The notes: generated by a model from the sequence alone, not told the origin. Numbered from the stretch's first letter, positions 1-12,900 are shown. The stretch: 64,000 bases of DNA from an uncultured Sphingomonadaceae bacterium (GCA_947496865.1 CANMEE010000001.1:797501-861500); one strand, 5' to 3'. Translations and numbers: made by a program.

Positions 1-128
1 CGTACCGGGTCAAACAGCGTCCAGCTGGGCGCGCCAGTAACCAGAGCAGCGCCCGGTTCTATGCGCAACTCTTGACGCAACGGGGGCAATAAGGGCCGTT
101 CCGGCTCCGCTGATGCAGCGACAGTCAT
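1..128 (-). CDS. N-terminal fragment of an M50-peptidase-like export protein (cut by window edge)
   Basis: The reading frame opens with ATG at 128 on the minus strand and runs off the left edge, so only 42 codons are visible. Its ATG overlaps the TGA of the upstream HlyD-type gene (ATGA), so the two are probably translationally coupled. The visible residues include PPLRQELRI and, further on, PSWTLFDPV. From family knowledge, that pairing opens the large membrane proteins annotated as peptide zinc metalloprotease (M50-like), which are usually encoded beside HlyD and TolC genes. The HExxH motif and membrane segments would lie outside the window, so the family call is inference from a short stretch. 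If it is right, this is the inner-membrane part of the export machine for the giant protein encoded first in the operon. Confidence 0.55.
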   Translation of the reverse strand, partial: MTVAASAEPERPLLPPLRQELRIEPGAALVTGAPSWTLFDPV

Positions 129-1519
129 AGACCGATTGTTTGTCTAAAGCTCGCTATCGGGCGTTTGAGTAATGAATAGATGAGCGGCACCCACTCGCCA
201 TAAAGCTTTGCCGTGCCGCGAGAGCCGATGCGCGGATTCCCCGAGGTCGGCTTGGCAGTCACGGCAAAGGCCAATATGCCTTCGGCGGTCTGCCGCGCCT
301 GATAGCTGGCGTGCTCGACCTTGCCTTCCACTGCCCAAAGCGGTTGCGCGTCCAGCCAAACTTTTACCCGCGATCCGCTCTCCAGCGCCATTTGCTCCGC
401 TGCGGGCAAGTCTATGCGCAGGGCAATCTGACCCGGATCGGCGACCTGCAATATCGGGTCTCCGACATTGACGGCGCGCCCTTCCCAGTCACGGCGATCG
501 CTGTAAATAGCCATGCCCGCCCGCGGTGCTTTTATCTGCGACAAGCCCATCACATCATTGGCAAAATTATAGTCGGCTTGCGCCAGTTCATATTCCGCAC
601 GAAGCGTTGCGGTCTCACGGGTCTCATCGTCTTTACCAAATGCCGTGCTGGTAGAACGGTCGACCCGTGCCTTGGCGACAGCGAGTTTTTCCTGCGCCAA
701 TTTCAGTTCGTTGGACAGCTTCACATCGTCAAAGGATATCAGAAGCGCCCCTTCCTCTACCGCTGCATTGGGCGCAACATGGATGCGCGCAATGACACCT
801 GAAAAAGGCGCTGCAACCATGAACGGACGGGCCGCTACGACTTCTACTGGGGCGAGCGCAGTCATGCGGACCGGGAAGAGCGCAATCACCAGCAGCGCCA
901 CAGCCACACCTATTTTTTCTTTGCGGCCAAAACGGCCCAACCGCTTCACCGGCTTGTCCCCGGTCAGCGCGCGCCAGCTGTGCGATGCAGTCTCGGACAG
1001 CCGCGTCAGGCGAAAGCCTTCCCCTTCCCGAAATGGCGTTTCCCGCATAACCAACAGGCCACCAAAAACCTTTTCCTCACTATCAAGCAAGGGCTGCCAG
1101 CGACACTCGCCATAGGGATATTCTGCGAGCGCCGGATCATCGCTCATGGCATCGAGCGTAAAATCATGAGGCCGATCCAGTCCGTCATTTTTCGCCAGTT
1201 TCGCGACCAGTTTTTCGATCGCCTGAATAAGCGGCGCGTTGCGGTCTACCGAAGATATGCTGGAGGCGCAGACGATATGGAAATCATCGCCAATACGGGG
1301 CTGGCGCGCGATAAACATTTGTTCGTAGGGCAGGATGCGGCGCATTTCATTTGCAATATGATAATGCAGTTCGGCAACGCCGGGTTGACGGCGCAGCTCT
1401 GCTTCAAATTGCAACAAGCTGGCCAGCATATTGGCATCGCCGGATATCGGCGCTGCGCCCGCCGCGACCGGTAATATCGCAATTGGTGCGGGTTCGGGAT
1501 CAGGAGGGCTGGCGGCCAT
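125..1519 (-). CDS. HlyD-type periplasmic adaptor with N-terminal GAF-like domain
   Basis: The protein has 464 residues. Residues about 32-185 form a cytoplasmic alpha/beta region that looks like a degenerate GAF domain. One membrane segment follows at about 203-220, just after a basic stretch (RFGRKEK). The periplasmic part has a split lipoyl/biotinyl-type domain (first half about 228-262, second half around the IKAPRAG segment near 327), a helical hairpin between the halves, and a beta-barrel end. This is membrane-fusion protein architecture, but ordinary HlyD proteins have only a short cytoplasmic tail. Its start lies 20 nt inside the preceding HlyD gene and its stop overlaps the following M50-like gene. 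The GAF-like part could sense or dock something in the cytoplasm; no ligand residues can be named. Confidence 0.85.
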   Translation of the reverse strand: MAASPPDPEPAPIAILPVAAGAAPISGDANMLASLLQFEAELRRQPGVAELHYHIANEMRRILPYEQMFIARQPRIGDDFHIVCASSISSVDRNAPLIQAIEKLVAKLAKNDGLDRPHDFTLDAMSDDPALAEYPYGECRWQPLLDSEEKVFGGLLVMRETPFREGEGFRLTRLSETASHSWRALTGDKPVKRLGRFGRKEKIGVAVALLVIALFPVRMTALAPVEVVAARPFMVAAPFSGVIARIHVAPNAAVEEGALLISFDDVKLSNELKLAQEKLAVAKARVDRSTSTAFGKDDETRETATLRAEYELAQADYNFANDVMGLSQIKAPRAGMAIYSDRRDWEGRAVNVGDPILQVADPGQIALRIDLPAAEQMALESGSRVKVWLDAQPLWAVEGKVEHASYQARQTAEGILAFAVTAKPTSGNPRIGSRGTAKLYGEWVPLIYSLLKRPIASFRQTIGL

Positions 1520-2459
1520 CGGCTTTTGCTGCTCCAGATTTTACCACCGGTTTTTCGGGCGCTTTTTCCGCCACATTCTCCGTTGGTTTCGCAAACACAC
1601 CGGTCCCGCTCATGCCCGGCAAGACCAGGCTTTCGGTTTTATCCACATTGCCGGTAACCCGGATGGTTTTACTGACCGGATCGACCGACGCGCCCAGCCG
1701 GGTGATCTGACCGCTTACATCCGCGCCGGTTTCGTCAATTTTAAAGGTAAAGTCCACGCCGGGACGCAACCATGTTAGCCAGTTGCTTGGGACAATGAGT
1801 TCGACTTCCAGATCACCGCCGCTCTGAATGGTTAGCAGCGGCTGGCCGCTCGCGGCAATCTCGCCGCGGCCCGCAATTTCTTCAACCACGGTGCCGGAAT
1901 AAGGGGCATAGACAGCACAATCTGACAGGTTGGCCTTGATTGCACTGGCCTCGGCATTGGCCTTGCCGAGATTGGCTTTTGCAACTGCCACTTCATTCTT
2001 GCCGATCGCTTCATATTGATCGAGTTCGACATTGGTTTTATAGGTTACATTATACGCATTGGCCGCCGCCTGTGCCGCTCTCAATTCGGCACGGATTGCG
2101 GAACAATCAAATTGAGCCAGCAAGGCCCCTTTGCGGAAACTGCGCCCCTTGCCATAGGGCATCGAGGTAATCCGCGCGGTCATTCTTGAGGCAATGGTGG
2201 ACTCTTGTTTGGGCTTGATCACCCCGCGCACGTCTGGATCTGGCTTCGGTTCCGGCTTAACCTCCGCCTCGGCCGCCTCTTCCGCTTTTGCTTCCGTTGC
2301 GCTGAGCGCCGCCTCATTGCTGGACCAATTAGGGCCGTCGCCGCTACTGGCAATGCCCACAGCAATAGCCGCGGCCACTGCAACGCCGCCGCCCCAAAGC
2401 CATGGAGCCATTGATCCTTTTTTGGTGTCCGGAGTCTCGTCCCCGGTTTCTTCACTCAT
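1500..2459 (-). CDS. HlyD/RND-type periplasmic adaptor subunit
   Basis: The protein has 319 residues: a short acidic cytoplasmic tail, one membrane segment at about 19-38, and an Ala/Glu/Pro-rich linker. A lipoyl-like domain then begins at the stretch VRGVIKPKQESTIASRM, a helical hairpin follows (about 105-165), and the second lipoyl half contains APYSGTVVEE. A beta-barrel ends the fold (DPVSKTIRVTGNV). It lacks the GAF-like domain of the next gene, so the locus encodes two unequal adaptors. It lies 23 nt after the tolC-type gene and overlaps the next adaptor by 20 nt, as expected in one operon. Its likely role is to bridge the inner-membrane export component and the outer-membrane channel. 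An RND efflux adaptor is the alternative, but no RND pump gene is present. Confidence 0.85.
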   Translation of the reverse strand: MSEETGDETPDTKKGSMAPWLWGGGVAVAAAIAVGIASSGDGPNWSSNEAALSATEAKAEEAAEAEVKPEPKPDPDVRGVIKPKQESTIASRMTARITSMPYGKGRSFRKGALLAQFDCSAIRAELRAAQAAANAYNVTYKTNVELDQYEAIGKNEVAVAKANLGKANAEASAIKANLSDCAVYAPYSGTVVEEIAGRGEIAASGQPLLTIQSGGDLEVELIVPSNWLTWLRPGVDFTFKIDETGADVSGQITRLGASVDPVSKTIRVTGNVDKTESLVLPGMSGTGVFAKPTENVAEKAPEKPVVKSGAAKADGRQPS

Positions 2460-2482
2460 GAATAAAGCTTTCTATTTTCAAG

Positions 2483-3976
2483 CTATTTGTCCAGCTTCAT
2501 TGCTGCTTCGCGTTCCTGCCAAAGCGTCGCGAGCGAGCTGGTCAATGTGCTGACATCTTCCCTTCCGGTCAGATCTGGCGCAAAATCATCAATGCCCATA
2601 GACGCAAACAGGTTGGCATAGGCATTTTGCGCCTCGGCATAGGCTATATCATATTTAACCTCGGCAACCAGCGTGTTCATTTCTTCGCGCAACAACGTCT
2701 GCTGGCTCATCGCGCCTGCTTTGTGACCGGAACGGATCTGATAGAGGATCTTGTCCTGCACCCGATGCTGATGCTCGGCGGTCTGCAATTCTTCCTGCAA
2801 ATGGCCAAAGCGCGCGCGCGAAACATGCACCTGCGTCATTACCGCCATGGTCAGGGCCAGTTCGCGTTGGCGGAGCAAATCGTCCTGCGCGCGTATTGCT
2901 TTTTTCTTGGGGCCTATTTTGAACAAGTTGAGCACGTTCCAGCTCGCCTGCGCGCCATATTGGAACCAGTTATTGTTGAACAGGAAGTCGTTGGAATCGA
3001 CATTCACGCCCAATATACCGCGGAAACTTGGCAGGGCTGACAGCAATGCAGCATCCAGTTCCTTGCTGTTAATCCGCTGACGATAGCTGACTTCACGCAG
3101 TTCCGCGCGATTTTTCAGCGCCGTCATCATCATATCCTCACCGGAATATTGGACAGCGGGCAAATTCTGCGTGCGATCAGGCAGGACCAATGCGAATTTG
3201 GTGCCGGGGCGCAGGTTCATCAAGGCTGCAAGCTGTGCCTTGGCGACCACAAGTTCGCGCTGTAATTTCCGGATTTCGGCCTGAATCTGCACGAGCTCCC
3301 GCTGATAGGTCAGCGCGGTAAGCGGCGCGGACAGGCGGCGCTCGGCAAGCCGTTCGCTATTGTCGAGTGTGGTGCTGACATTGCCTTCCAGCTCTTTGAG
3401 CTTGGTCAACAGACGCTCAGCGCTAACCGCCCGCCAATAAGAGGTGCGGACATCTTCGATAATCCGGTTAGCGACTTTGCGACGACGTTCCTGCGAGATC
3501 AGAAATTCATCCGCCTTTTGCTGGGAGCGGACATAGGAGAGACCAAAGTCGAGCACATCCCAGCTGAGCGACAGATCGCCGGTGAAAATATCGCGCTCGG
3601 CAGAGGTTGACGGTTCGAGCGACTGACGACGGGTGATCAGCGACAGCGAGCTGGCACCGGAGAAATTATTCCGTCCAGCATAGCCAGCATTGGCAACCAA
3701 TTGCGGCAACATATCATAGCGCGACAGGTTCAGCTCTCTGTTCTTGAGTGCTTCTTCCATCAACTCGACCTTATAATCGAGATTATATTTCAGCGCCCGT
3801 GCCATGGCTTCGTACAGATTGATCGGGGCGGATACCGGTTCCTGCTCCGCATCAACCGCCATGATATTTTCGCGCGCGGTCGTGTCAATTTGCGTTGGCG
3901 TCAGCGGTTTGGGATTAACTGCACAGCCAGCCAATAAAGCCAATGCCGAACTACTCAGAGCAAGTTTCTTATACAT
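2483..3976 (-). CDS. TolC-family outer-membrane channel lipoprotein
   Basis: The protein has 497 residues with a lipoprotein signal peptide: the lipobox LAGC puts the acylated cysteine at residue 18. The rest is long amphipathic helices with two internally similar halves, typical of the outer-membrane efflux protein family (TolC/LapE/NodT type). Examples are the LRNRELNLSRYDMLP-type segment in the first half and the LPSFRGILGVNVD segment in the second. The gene starts 16 nt after the stop of the giant repeat protein gene, with AGGG about 10 nt ahead of the ATG. Together with the two adaptors downstream it makes the periplasm-spanning channel. Its position right after the substrate gene, rather than with a pump gene, points to a dedicated secretion channel. 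Confidence 0.9.
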   Translation of the reverse strand: MYKKLALSSSALALLAGCAVNPKPLTPTQIDTTARENIMAVDAEQEPVSAPINLYEAMARALKYNLDYKVELMEEALKNRELNLSRYDMLPQLVANAGYAGRNNFSGASSLSLITRRQSLEPSTSAERDIFTGDLSLSWDVLDFGLSYVRSQQKADEFLISQERRRKVANRIIEDVRTSYWRAVSAERLLTKLKELEGNVSTTLDNSERLAERRLSAPLTALTYQRELVQIQAEIRKLQRELVVAKAQLAALMNLRPGTKFALVLPDRTQNLPAVQYSGEDMMMTALKNRAELREVSYRQRINSKELDAALLSALPSFRGILGVNVDSNDFLFNNNWFQYGAQASWNVLNLFKIGPKKKAIRAQDDLLRQRELALTMAVMTQVHVSRARFGHLQEELQTAEHQHRVQDKILYQIRSGHKAGAMSQQTLLREEMNTLVAEVKYDIAYAEAQNAYANLFASMGIDDFAPDLTGREDVSTLTSSLATLWQEREAAMKLDK

Positions 3977-3992
3977 AGTCTGTAATCCCTAT

Positions 3993-6900
3993 CTATGCTT
4001 TGAACGCAGCAAGCAGCTGCGCGGTTTCATCTGCGGCACTGGCATCTGCCATCGCCATGGCGCTGCCCAGAGGCGCAGCACCACTTATGTTCTGAGAAAG
4101 TGTCGTCTTCTCATCAATCTGGATTTCACCTGTCGCCCCTTGGACGATAACAGGTATTTCAATGACTTGGCCATCAGCGCGGATGGCGCGCACGATCAGG
4201 CGAACGGTTTCCGCGTCCACCGGCCGTTCGATAATCGCAAGACCGCGGGCATCCATGCGGATCCAGCCTGGCAGCGGGCTGCCATCGCGGGTGCGCAGTT
4301 GATATTCGACCATGCGCGGATCGCTGTCAGCCCCGATATCGCGGACTTCCATATAGATGACCCGGTCGCGAACAACAGACTCAATCATGACCTGATCGCT
4401 TCCAGTGGCAAGCTGACGCACCGAGAAACCGGTTAAGCCTTCCACGAGGAAATCACCGAAGCGCGGATCGAACAGACGGTCTGCGCCAAAGCGGAGATCG
4501 CGAATTTTGTCGAGTTGATCAACGACTTCGCCAATCGGGCTGCCATCAATGTCCAGCTCTCCCATGCCGTTGAGCGACCGCAAGCCATTGACCGCCGTCA
4601 ACAATGGCCGGTTGCCGTTCAGATCCGGCGTGTTGTTGAGCGACTGGAAGCTGTTCGCCGTATCGTCGATGATTAGGGGCGTAGTGATAAACTCGGATAT
4701 CGGATCGAGTGTCGTATTGAGACGCTCACTATCAGGGAAGCCGATGCCGGGATTGCCGAGCAGTTCGTTCACATTGGCATTGGCCTGTGTGACGATGACG
4801 GTCACCGTCGATTCCACAAAGCCGCCTTGCCCATCGCTGACAATATAGGTGATGGTTGCGACACCTTGAAACTCAGCCGGAGCGAAGTGAGAAATGGTTC
4901 CGTCGGGATTGATAACCACCGTGCCGATATCGACCTTGGCAGTGAACACGCTCAGCGGATCACCGTCTGGATCGCTGCCATTGGCAAGCACGTCGATTAT
5001 CGTCTCTGCGCCGCCAATGCCGAACACTTCTTCATTACCATCGACCGGCAGTTCGTTGACGTTGCGGACGGTAACAGCCACGGTTGCCGTGGATGTACCG
5101 CCATTGCCGTCATTAATTGTATAGGTGATTAAATCGGTACCGAAAAAATCGACATTCGGAGTATAGGTAATTGTACCGTCGGGATTGATGACGATAGTGC
5201 CATTGGCCGCGATTGCATTGGTAACCGTTAATGGGTCGCCATCAAGATCAACATCATTGGCGAGCACGGGAATGACCAGTGGCCGTTCTTCATCGGTATC
5301 GGCAATGTCATTAGCGGCTATGGGAGGGTCGTTGACAGGCACAACAGTCACCGTGATCATCGCCGTGGTGAAGCCGCCATTGCCGTCGCTAACCTGATAG
5401 GTGATCACATCCGTACCATTGAAGTTCGGATCGGGTGTGTAGGTGATCGTGCCATCAGGATTAATCACCACCGTGCCATTAGGCGATGTGGCACTGATGA
5501 TGGTTAGTGGATCGCCGTCGACATCCGTCGCATTGTCGAGCGGTGACAGAGTGACGGGCGTGTCTTCTGGCGTAGCCGCAACATCGGAGATGACCACAGC
5601 GGGATCATTGAGCGGCGTGACATCGACAGTGACCGTTGCTGTGGACGTTCCGCCTTGACCGTCACTGACCGTATAAGTGATCGTGGTGGGGCCATTAAAA
5701 TCAGGATCCGGCTCAAAGGTAATCGTGCCATCGGGATTGATCACTACCGTGCCATCCGGTGACGTCGCCTCGATTACGGCCAACGGATCGCCATCGGCAT
5801 CCGTGTCATTGCCGAGCACTGGGATCGTGACCGGCGCGTCTTCCGGCGTCGTGACATTGTCATTCACGGCCACCGGCACATCGTTCACCGGATTGACCGT
5901 GATCGTCGCAGTGGTCGTCGCGAAACCGCCATTACCGTCAGAGACAGTGTACGTGATTGTATCAGTACCATTGAAATTCGGATCAGGTGTGTAAGTTACG
6001 GTGCCGTCCGGATTGATAACCACCGTGCCGTTGGGCGCAGTCGCTGCCGTAACAGTCAACGGATCGCCATCAGCGTCCGTATCATTGTCAAGGACAGAGA
6101 CGGTTACCGGCGTGTCTTCATCAGTCTGACCGACATCCGGTGTTGCGACCGGAACATCGTTCACCGGATCAACCGTCAGCGTGACTGTCGCGGTTGCCGT
6201 ACCGCCATTGCCGTCGCTAATCGTGTAGGTGACGGTCGTCGTGCCATTGAAATTCGGATCAGGTGTAAAGGTAACGGTGCCATCGGGGTTGATCGTTACC
6301 TGACCATCGGGCGAACTTGCCCCCGTTACCGTCAGAGGATCGCCATCTACATCAGTGTCGTTGCCGAGCACGTTAAGCGTAACTGGTGTATCTTCCGGTG
6401 TCGTTGCAGCATCATCGACAGCGACTGGCGCATCATTGACCGGGTTGACTGTCACAGCAACGGTTGCTGTAGCCGTGCCACCCTGACCATCACTGATCAC
6501 ATAAGTGATCGTATCGGTGCCGTTGAAATCGGGATCGGGCGTATAGGTCACGGTACCATCGGCGTTAATCACGACCGTGCCGTTTGGTGCAGTGGCCGTG
6601 GTGACCGCTAGCGGGTCGCCGTCCACATCGCTGTCGTTGGCCAGCACTGATATGGTGACCGGCGTTTCTTCATCAGTCACGGTGGCATCATCAACCGCAA
6701 CCGGTGGATCGTTGACCGGTCCGACGGTGACGGTCACCGTCGCAGTGGCCGTGCCGCCATTGCCGTCACTGATCGTATAAGTGATTGTGTCGGTGCCGTT
6801 GAAATCCTGATCGGGGGTGTAATCAATGGTGCCGTTGGGTTGAATCACGACGCTGCCATTGGCAGCACTCGCCGTGGTAACCGTCAGCATATCGCCATCA

Positions 6901-9900
6901 GGGTCACTGTCATTGCCAAGAACCGGGATATTGACCGGCAAGTCTTCAGACGTCGATGCAGTGTCGTTCACGGCCACCGGTGGAGGGTTGGTGATCGTCC
7001 ACGTAAAGCTCTGATCAACCGTGCCGCCACGGCCATCATCAGCGGTAACGACAACCATATAAACACCGCCTGCTGGCTGGCTCGCATCGCTGTCGATTGT
7101 ACCAGAGATAATACCGCTATTGGCATCTATGGTAAGTCCAAGCGGCAATCCACTGGCCGTAAAGGTTAGCGTATCGCCATCAACATCAGAGAAATTGGCG
7201 GCCACGGGCACGGAAACCACAGCGCCATCAACATCATTGCGCGGAGTGATCGGGCTGGCCTCAGGGTCGTCATTCACCTCACCAACGTTGATTTCAACCG
7301 TCGCGGTAGAGGTGCCGCCATTGCCATCACTAATCGTATAAGTAATTGTATCGGGGCCGTTATAATTCGGGTCGGGCACATAGTTGATTGTGCCATCCGG
7401 ATTAATCGTCACGTCGCCATTGCCGGCCGTCGCCATTGTCACCGTCAGCATATCGCCATCGGGATCCGTATCATTGGTCAGAACAGTGATATCGAGCGGC
7501 GTGTCTTCGGTCACCGCAATCGGGCCATCATCAACCGCGACAGGTGGCGGGTTGGTGACGGTCCAACTAAAGGTACTTGATACCGTTCCGCCAAAGCCGT
7601 CATCGGCAGTAATGGTGACGCTATAAATACCATCACCATTGGGTCCGCCCTGCGAAGCAGAGGGATCAATCGTACCGGTAATATTACCGGCCGTGTCGAT
7701 AGCAAGTCCCGGAGGCAGACCCGTTTGTGTGAAGGTCAGCATATCGCCGTCGAGGTCGTCAAAGCTGCCGCTGACGTCTAACGCAATGACATCGGCATCG
7801 GCATTGCCCAGTGCCGCCAGCGGCGTCACGGTCGGGTCATCATTTTCAGCGTCGACAGTCACTGTGACAATAGCAGTGGAGCTGCCGCCCTGACCATCGC
7901 TAATCACATAGGTGATCGTATCCGTGCCGTTAAAATTGGTGTCCGGCGTGTAAGTCAGCGTGCCGTCCGCATTGATCACCACTGCGCCATTATCCGCACT
8001 GGCAGTCGTCACGGTCAGCGTGTCGCCATCAGGATCATTGTCATTGGTCAGCACATCAATGGGCGCTGTGGGCGTGTCTTCTGTTGTCGAGGCCGTGTCC
8101 GCATTGGCTGTCGGTCCGGGGTTGGTTATCGTCCAGATAAAGCTCTGCGTAGTGGCCTCTCCGCCATCATCGGTCGCGGTTATTTCGACCTGATAGACGC
8201 CGCCATTGACCTGACTGGCATCGGGATCGATCGTGCCGGTAATGACGCCCGTCATCATATCCATCGTCAGACCATCAGGCAGGTTTGCCGCGGTGAAGGT
8301 CAGCGTATCGCCCTCCGGATCACTGAACAACGACCCGAAATCAGCGCTAACGGCATCGCCGTCTTCGCTGTCGCGATTGGGCAAGATGGTGCCATTGGGC
8401 GCATCGTTTACCGGATCAATAACGATCGTGGCTACAGCGCTAGCAAATTCGCCATTAATATCCTGAATCGTATAGGTAACGGTCGCGGTGCCATTGAAAT
8501 CAGGGTCGGGCGTAAAGTTGATAGTGCCGTCGGGTAATATCACGGCTGTACCGTTTGTTGCGACGGCAGAAACTATCTCGATGGGAGTCATCGGATCGCC
8601 ATCGGGATCGACATCATTGGTCAGCACATCAAGATTGATCAGCGTGTCTTCTGTGCCGACATAATTATCGTTGATCGCGCGCGGCGGTTCGTTAGTAATC
8701 GTCCAGGTAAAGGTCGTGCTGACCATCAGGCCGGCCGCATCTGCCGCCGTTACCGTTACCGTATATTCGCCGTCGGCGACATCGGAAGAAGCCGTTGGAC
8801 TGGTTGTACCAGTCACTTCACCAGTGACCGGATCAAAGATCAGGCCGCTTGGCAGTCCGGTAATAGTATAGGTCAATGTCGCATCGTCAACGTCGCTAAA
8901 GGCTGAACCGAGCGGAACGATGATGGCTTCATTATTCGAGTCAAACAGATCGGGCAATCCAACCGTTTCCGGTGCGTCATTCACGGCCGTTACAGTCACA
9001 TCTACGGTGGCAGTGGCAGTGCCGCCATTGCCGTCGCTGATCGTGTAGACAATCGTATCAGTGCCATTGAAATTGGGATCCGGCTGATAGGTTATGGTGC
9101 CGTCGGCTTCGATAACAACCACGCCATTGGCGCTGTCTGCTGAAATCACGGTCAGTATATCACCATCCGGATCATTATCGTTGGTCAGCACAGCTATGTT
9201 GACCGCAGTATCTTCAGTTGTGGTCGCCGCATCATTGACCGCAACCGGGGGCGGATTGCTCACTGTCCAGGTGAAGACAGAATCTACCGTACCACCAAAA
9301 CCGTCATCCGCCGTGACTGTGACGGTATAGACACCGCCATTCAGCTGGCTGGCGTCGGGAGCGATCGTACCAGTGATCAAGCCATTGGCGTCGATCGTAA
9401 GGCCATTCGGCAGACCAGTGGCTGTGAAGGTTAGCGTATCACCATCGACATCTTCGAAACTGCCGCTGACATCCACTGATATAATATCAGCGTCATCATT
9501 GGCCTGATTGTTGAGCGGTGGATCCGCCGTCGGTGCATCATTGGCCGCGACCACCGTGACTTCAACGGTTGCCGTAGAGGTCCCACCATTGCCGTCACTG
9601 ATCGAATAGGTAATTGTATCGGTGCCATTGAAATTGGCTGCAGGCGTATAGACCAAGGTTCCGTCAGGATTGATCACTACGGTTCCGTTGGGCGCGGTGG
9701 CGCTGGTCACGGTCAGCGTGTCTCCATCCGGATCATTGTCATTAGCAAGCACGGCAATGGGCGCGCTTGGCGTATCTTCCGTCGTTGTTGCGGTGTCGTC
9801 AGCCGCGGTCGGGGCAGGGTTGGTTACGATCCATGTGAAGCTGCCGTCCACCGTGCCGCCATTGCCATCATCGGCCGTGATCGTGATCGTATAAATACCA

Positions 9901-12900
9901 CCATTGAGCTGGCTCGCCTGATTATCAATCGTGCCGGTGATCAGGCCATTGGCGTCAATCGACAGACCGGCGGGCAAGCCGCTCGCAGTAAAGGTCAATG
10001 TGTCACCATCCAAGTCGCTAAACTTGTCGCTGACATCAACAGAGATGACATCGGCATCTTCATTGTTGAGATCGGCAATCGGAATATCAACTTCCGGCGC
10101 ATCGTTAACGGCAGCAACTGTGACGTCGACGGTCGCGGTGGAGGTGCCACCATTGCCATCGCTGATCGTATAAGTGATTGTGTCGGTGCCGTTGAAATCC
10201 TGATTGGGCGTATAGGTGACGGTGCCGTCCGGGTTGATTACCACCGTGCCGTTGGGCGCGCTTGCGACAGTGACGGTCAGGTCATCGCCGTCGGGATCAT
10301 TGTCATTGGCCAGCACATCGATGGTGACGGGCGTGTCCTCATCCGTGGCAGCCGTGTCGTTTGTGGCAGTTGGCGCAGGGTTGGTGACCGAATAAGTAAA
10401 GGTGGAATCGACAGTACCGCCATTGCCGTCATCCGCTGTCACCGTAACATTATAGATGCCGCCATTGATCTGGCTCGCCTGATTATCAATCGTGCCGGTG
10501 ATCAGGCCGGTGTTCGGATCGATCGACAGGCCAGCGGGAAGGCCGGCAGCCGTGAAGGTCAATATATCGCCATCAACATCGCTGAAATTGCCCGCGGTCG
10601 GAATGGACGGCATGTCGCCATCAACGCCCGTAACATTAGGCAGCGGGCTGGACGCGACGGGCGCGTCATTGACCGGCGCGACAGTGACTTCAACCGTCGC
10701 GGTGGAGGTGCCACCATTGCCGTCGCTGATCGTATAAGTGATCGTGTCGGTGCCGTTAAAATCCGGATTGGGCGTGTAGGTGACTGTGCCGTCGGGATTG
10801 ATTGTAACCAGGCCATTGGAAGCCGTGGCCGATGTCACACTCAAAGCATCGCCGTCCGGATCATTGTCATTGGCCAGAACCGGAATGATAACCGGTGTGT
10901 CTTCATCGGTCGTCGCCACGTCGTCGGCCGCAATCGGAGCTGGGTTATTCACTTCCCAGACAAATGTCTGGCTGACCGTACCGCCATTGCCATCATCAGC
11001 AGTTACCGTGACGCTATAAATACCGTCCGCACCGCCCCCCCCTTGCGAAGCGTCAGGGTCAATTGTGCCGGTAATATTGCCAGCGGCATCAATCGACAGA
11101 CCGAGCGGCAATCCCATCGCGGTGAAGGTTAAGTTGTCGCCATCGACATCCGTGAAATTGCTGGCAACCGAGACGCTGATCACATCTGCGTCATTGTCAT
11201 TTTGTGGTGCAATCGGTGCTGTAACAGGGGCATCATTGACCGCCGTCACGGTCACTTCAACGGTGGAGGTGGAGAAGCCGCCCTGACCATCGCTGATCGT
11301 ATAGGTAATCGTATCGACACCATTAAAGTCAGGATCGGGGACATAGGTCACTGTACCATCTGCATTGATCGTGACCGTGCCATTAGGCGCATCAACCGCA
11401 GTGACGGTGAGCGGATCGCCATCAATATCGGTGTCATTGCCAAGCACTGCAATATCGACCGGTGTGTCCTCGTCCGTGGTCGCGCTGTCCATGTTGGCAA
11501 CCGGCGGATCATTGACCGCATCGACCGTCACCGAAACGATCGCTGTCGACGTGCCGCCATTACCATCGCTAATCGTGTAGCTGATCGTCGTCGGACCATT
11601 AAAGTTCGGCGCTGGCGTGAAAGTGATTGTGCCATCGGGATTGATAACGACAGTGCCATCGGGTGACGTCGCAGCCGTGATTGTCAAAGGATCGCCATCG
11701 ACATCGGTATCATTGCCGAGCACGCCAATGGTCACCGGTGTGTCTTCGTTGGTCGTCGCGGCATCATCGACCGCCACCGGCGGATCGTTGACCGCATTGA
11801 CCGTCACGTCGACCGCTGCGGTAGATGTCCCGCCATTGCCATCGCTAATCACATAGGTGATGGTGTCACTGCCGTTAAAGTTCGCGTCAGGCACATAAGT
11901 GAGCGTGCCATCCGGAGCAATTGCCACACTGCCATTGAGCGCCGTCGCGCCGATCACCGTCAGTGGATCGCCATCCGGGTCATTGTCATTGGCCAGGACA
12001 TTGATATCAACCGGTGTATCTTCATCCGTCGCGGCACTGTCATTGACCGCCGTGGGCGCTGGGTTGGTGACGGTCCAGGTAAAGGTTTGGCTGGTGGTCA
12101 AGCCATCGGGGTCGGTGCCCGTAACTGTGACCGAATAAATACCGCCGCCAGGCTGGCTAGCATCGCGATCAATCGTACCGCTGATGATGCCGGTGGCAGG
12201 ATCAATGGTCAGGCCATCCGGCAAGCCGGTGACATCAAAGCTAAGCGTATCGCCGTCTAGGTCACTAAAGAAGCTGCCGGTATCAACCGAGACGGACTGA
12301 TTGTCTTCATTCGTGACGTTCGGAATGGGTAGTGATTCCGGTGCGTCATTCACTGCCGCGACATCAACGGTCAACGTAGCTGTTGCAATGCCACCCTGAC
12401 CGTCCGAAATAGTATAGCTTACCACCGCGGTGCCGTTGAAATTTTCGGCCGGGGTAAAGGTCAGCGTCCCGTCTGCATTGACAATAACCGTGCCATCCGT
12501 GGTGCTCGCTGACGTAATGGTCAGCGGATCACCGTCAGGATCACTATCATTGGTGAGCACGGCCACAGTGACTGGCGTGTCTTCTGGGGTTGTGGCGGTG
12601 TCGTTGACGGCAATGGGCGGAATATTCTGGATCGAATAAACAAAGGTCGTCGATACGGATTCGCCCGATGGATCAGTCGCGGTAACGGTCACGATAAATG
12701 GTCCGTTTACCGAACTGTCGGAGTCCAGCGTGCCGGTAATCAAACCGGTGTCCGGATCGATGGTCAGTGTCGGTGGCAAACCGGATGCGGTGAAGGTCAG
12801 GTCATCGCCGTCAATATCCTGAAAACCCTGCGCAGTCGGGACAGAGACGTCTGCGCCGTCTTCACCATCCTGATTGGCCAGACCGACTGTGGTCGGACCA

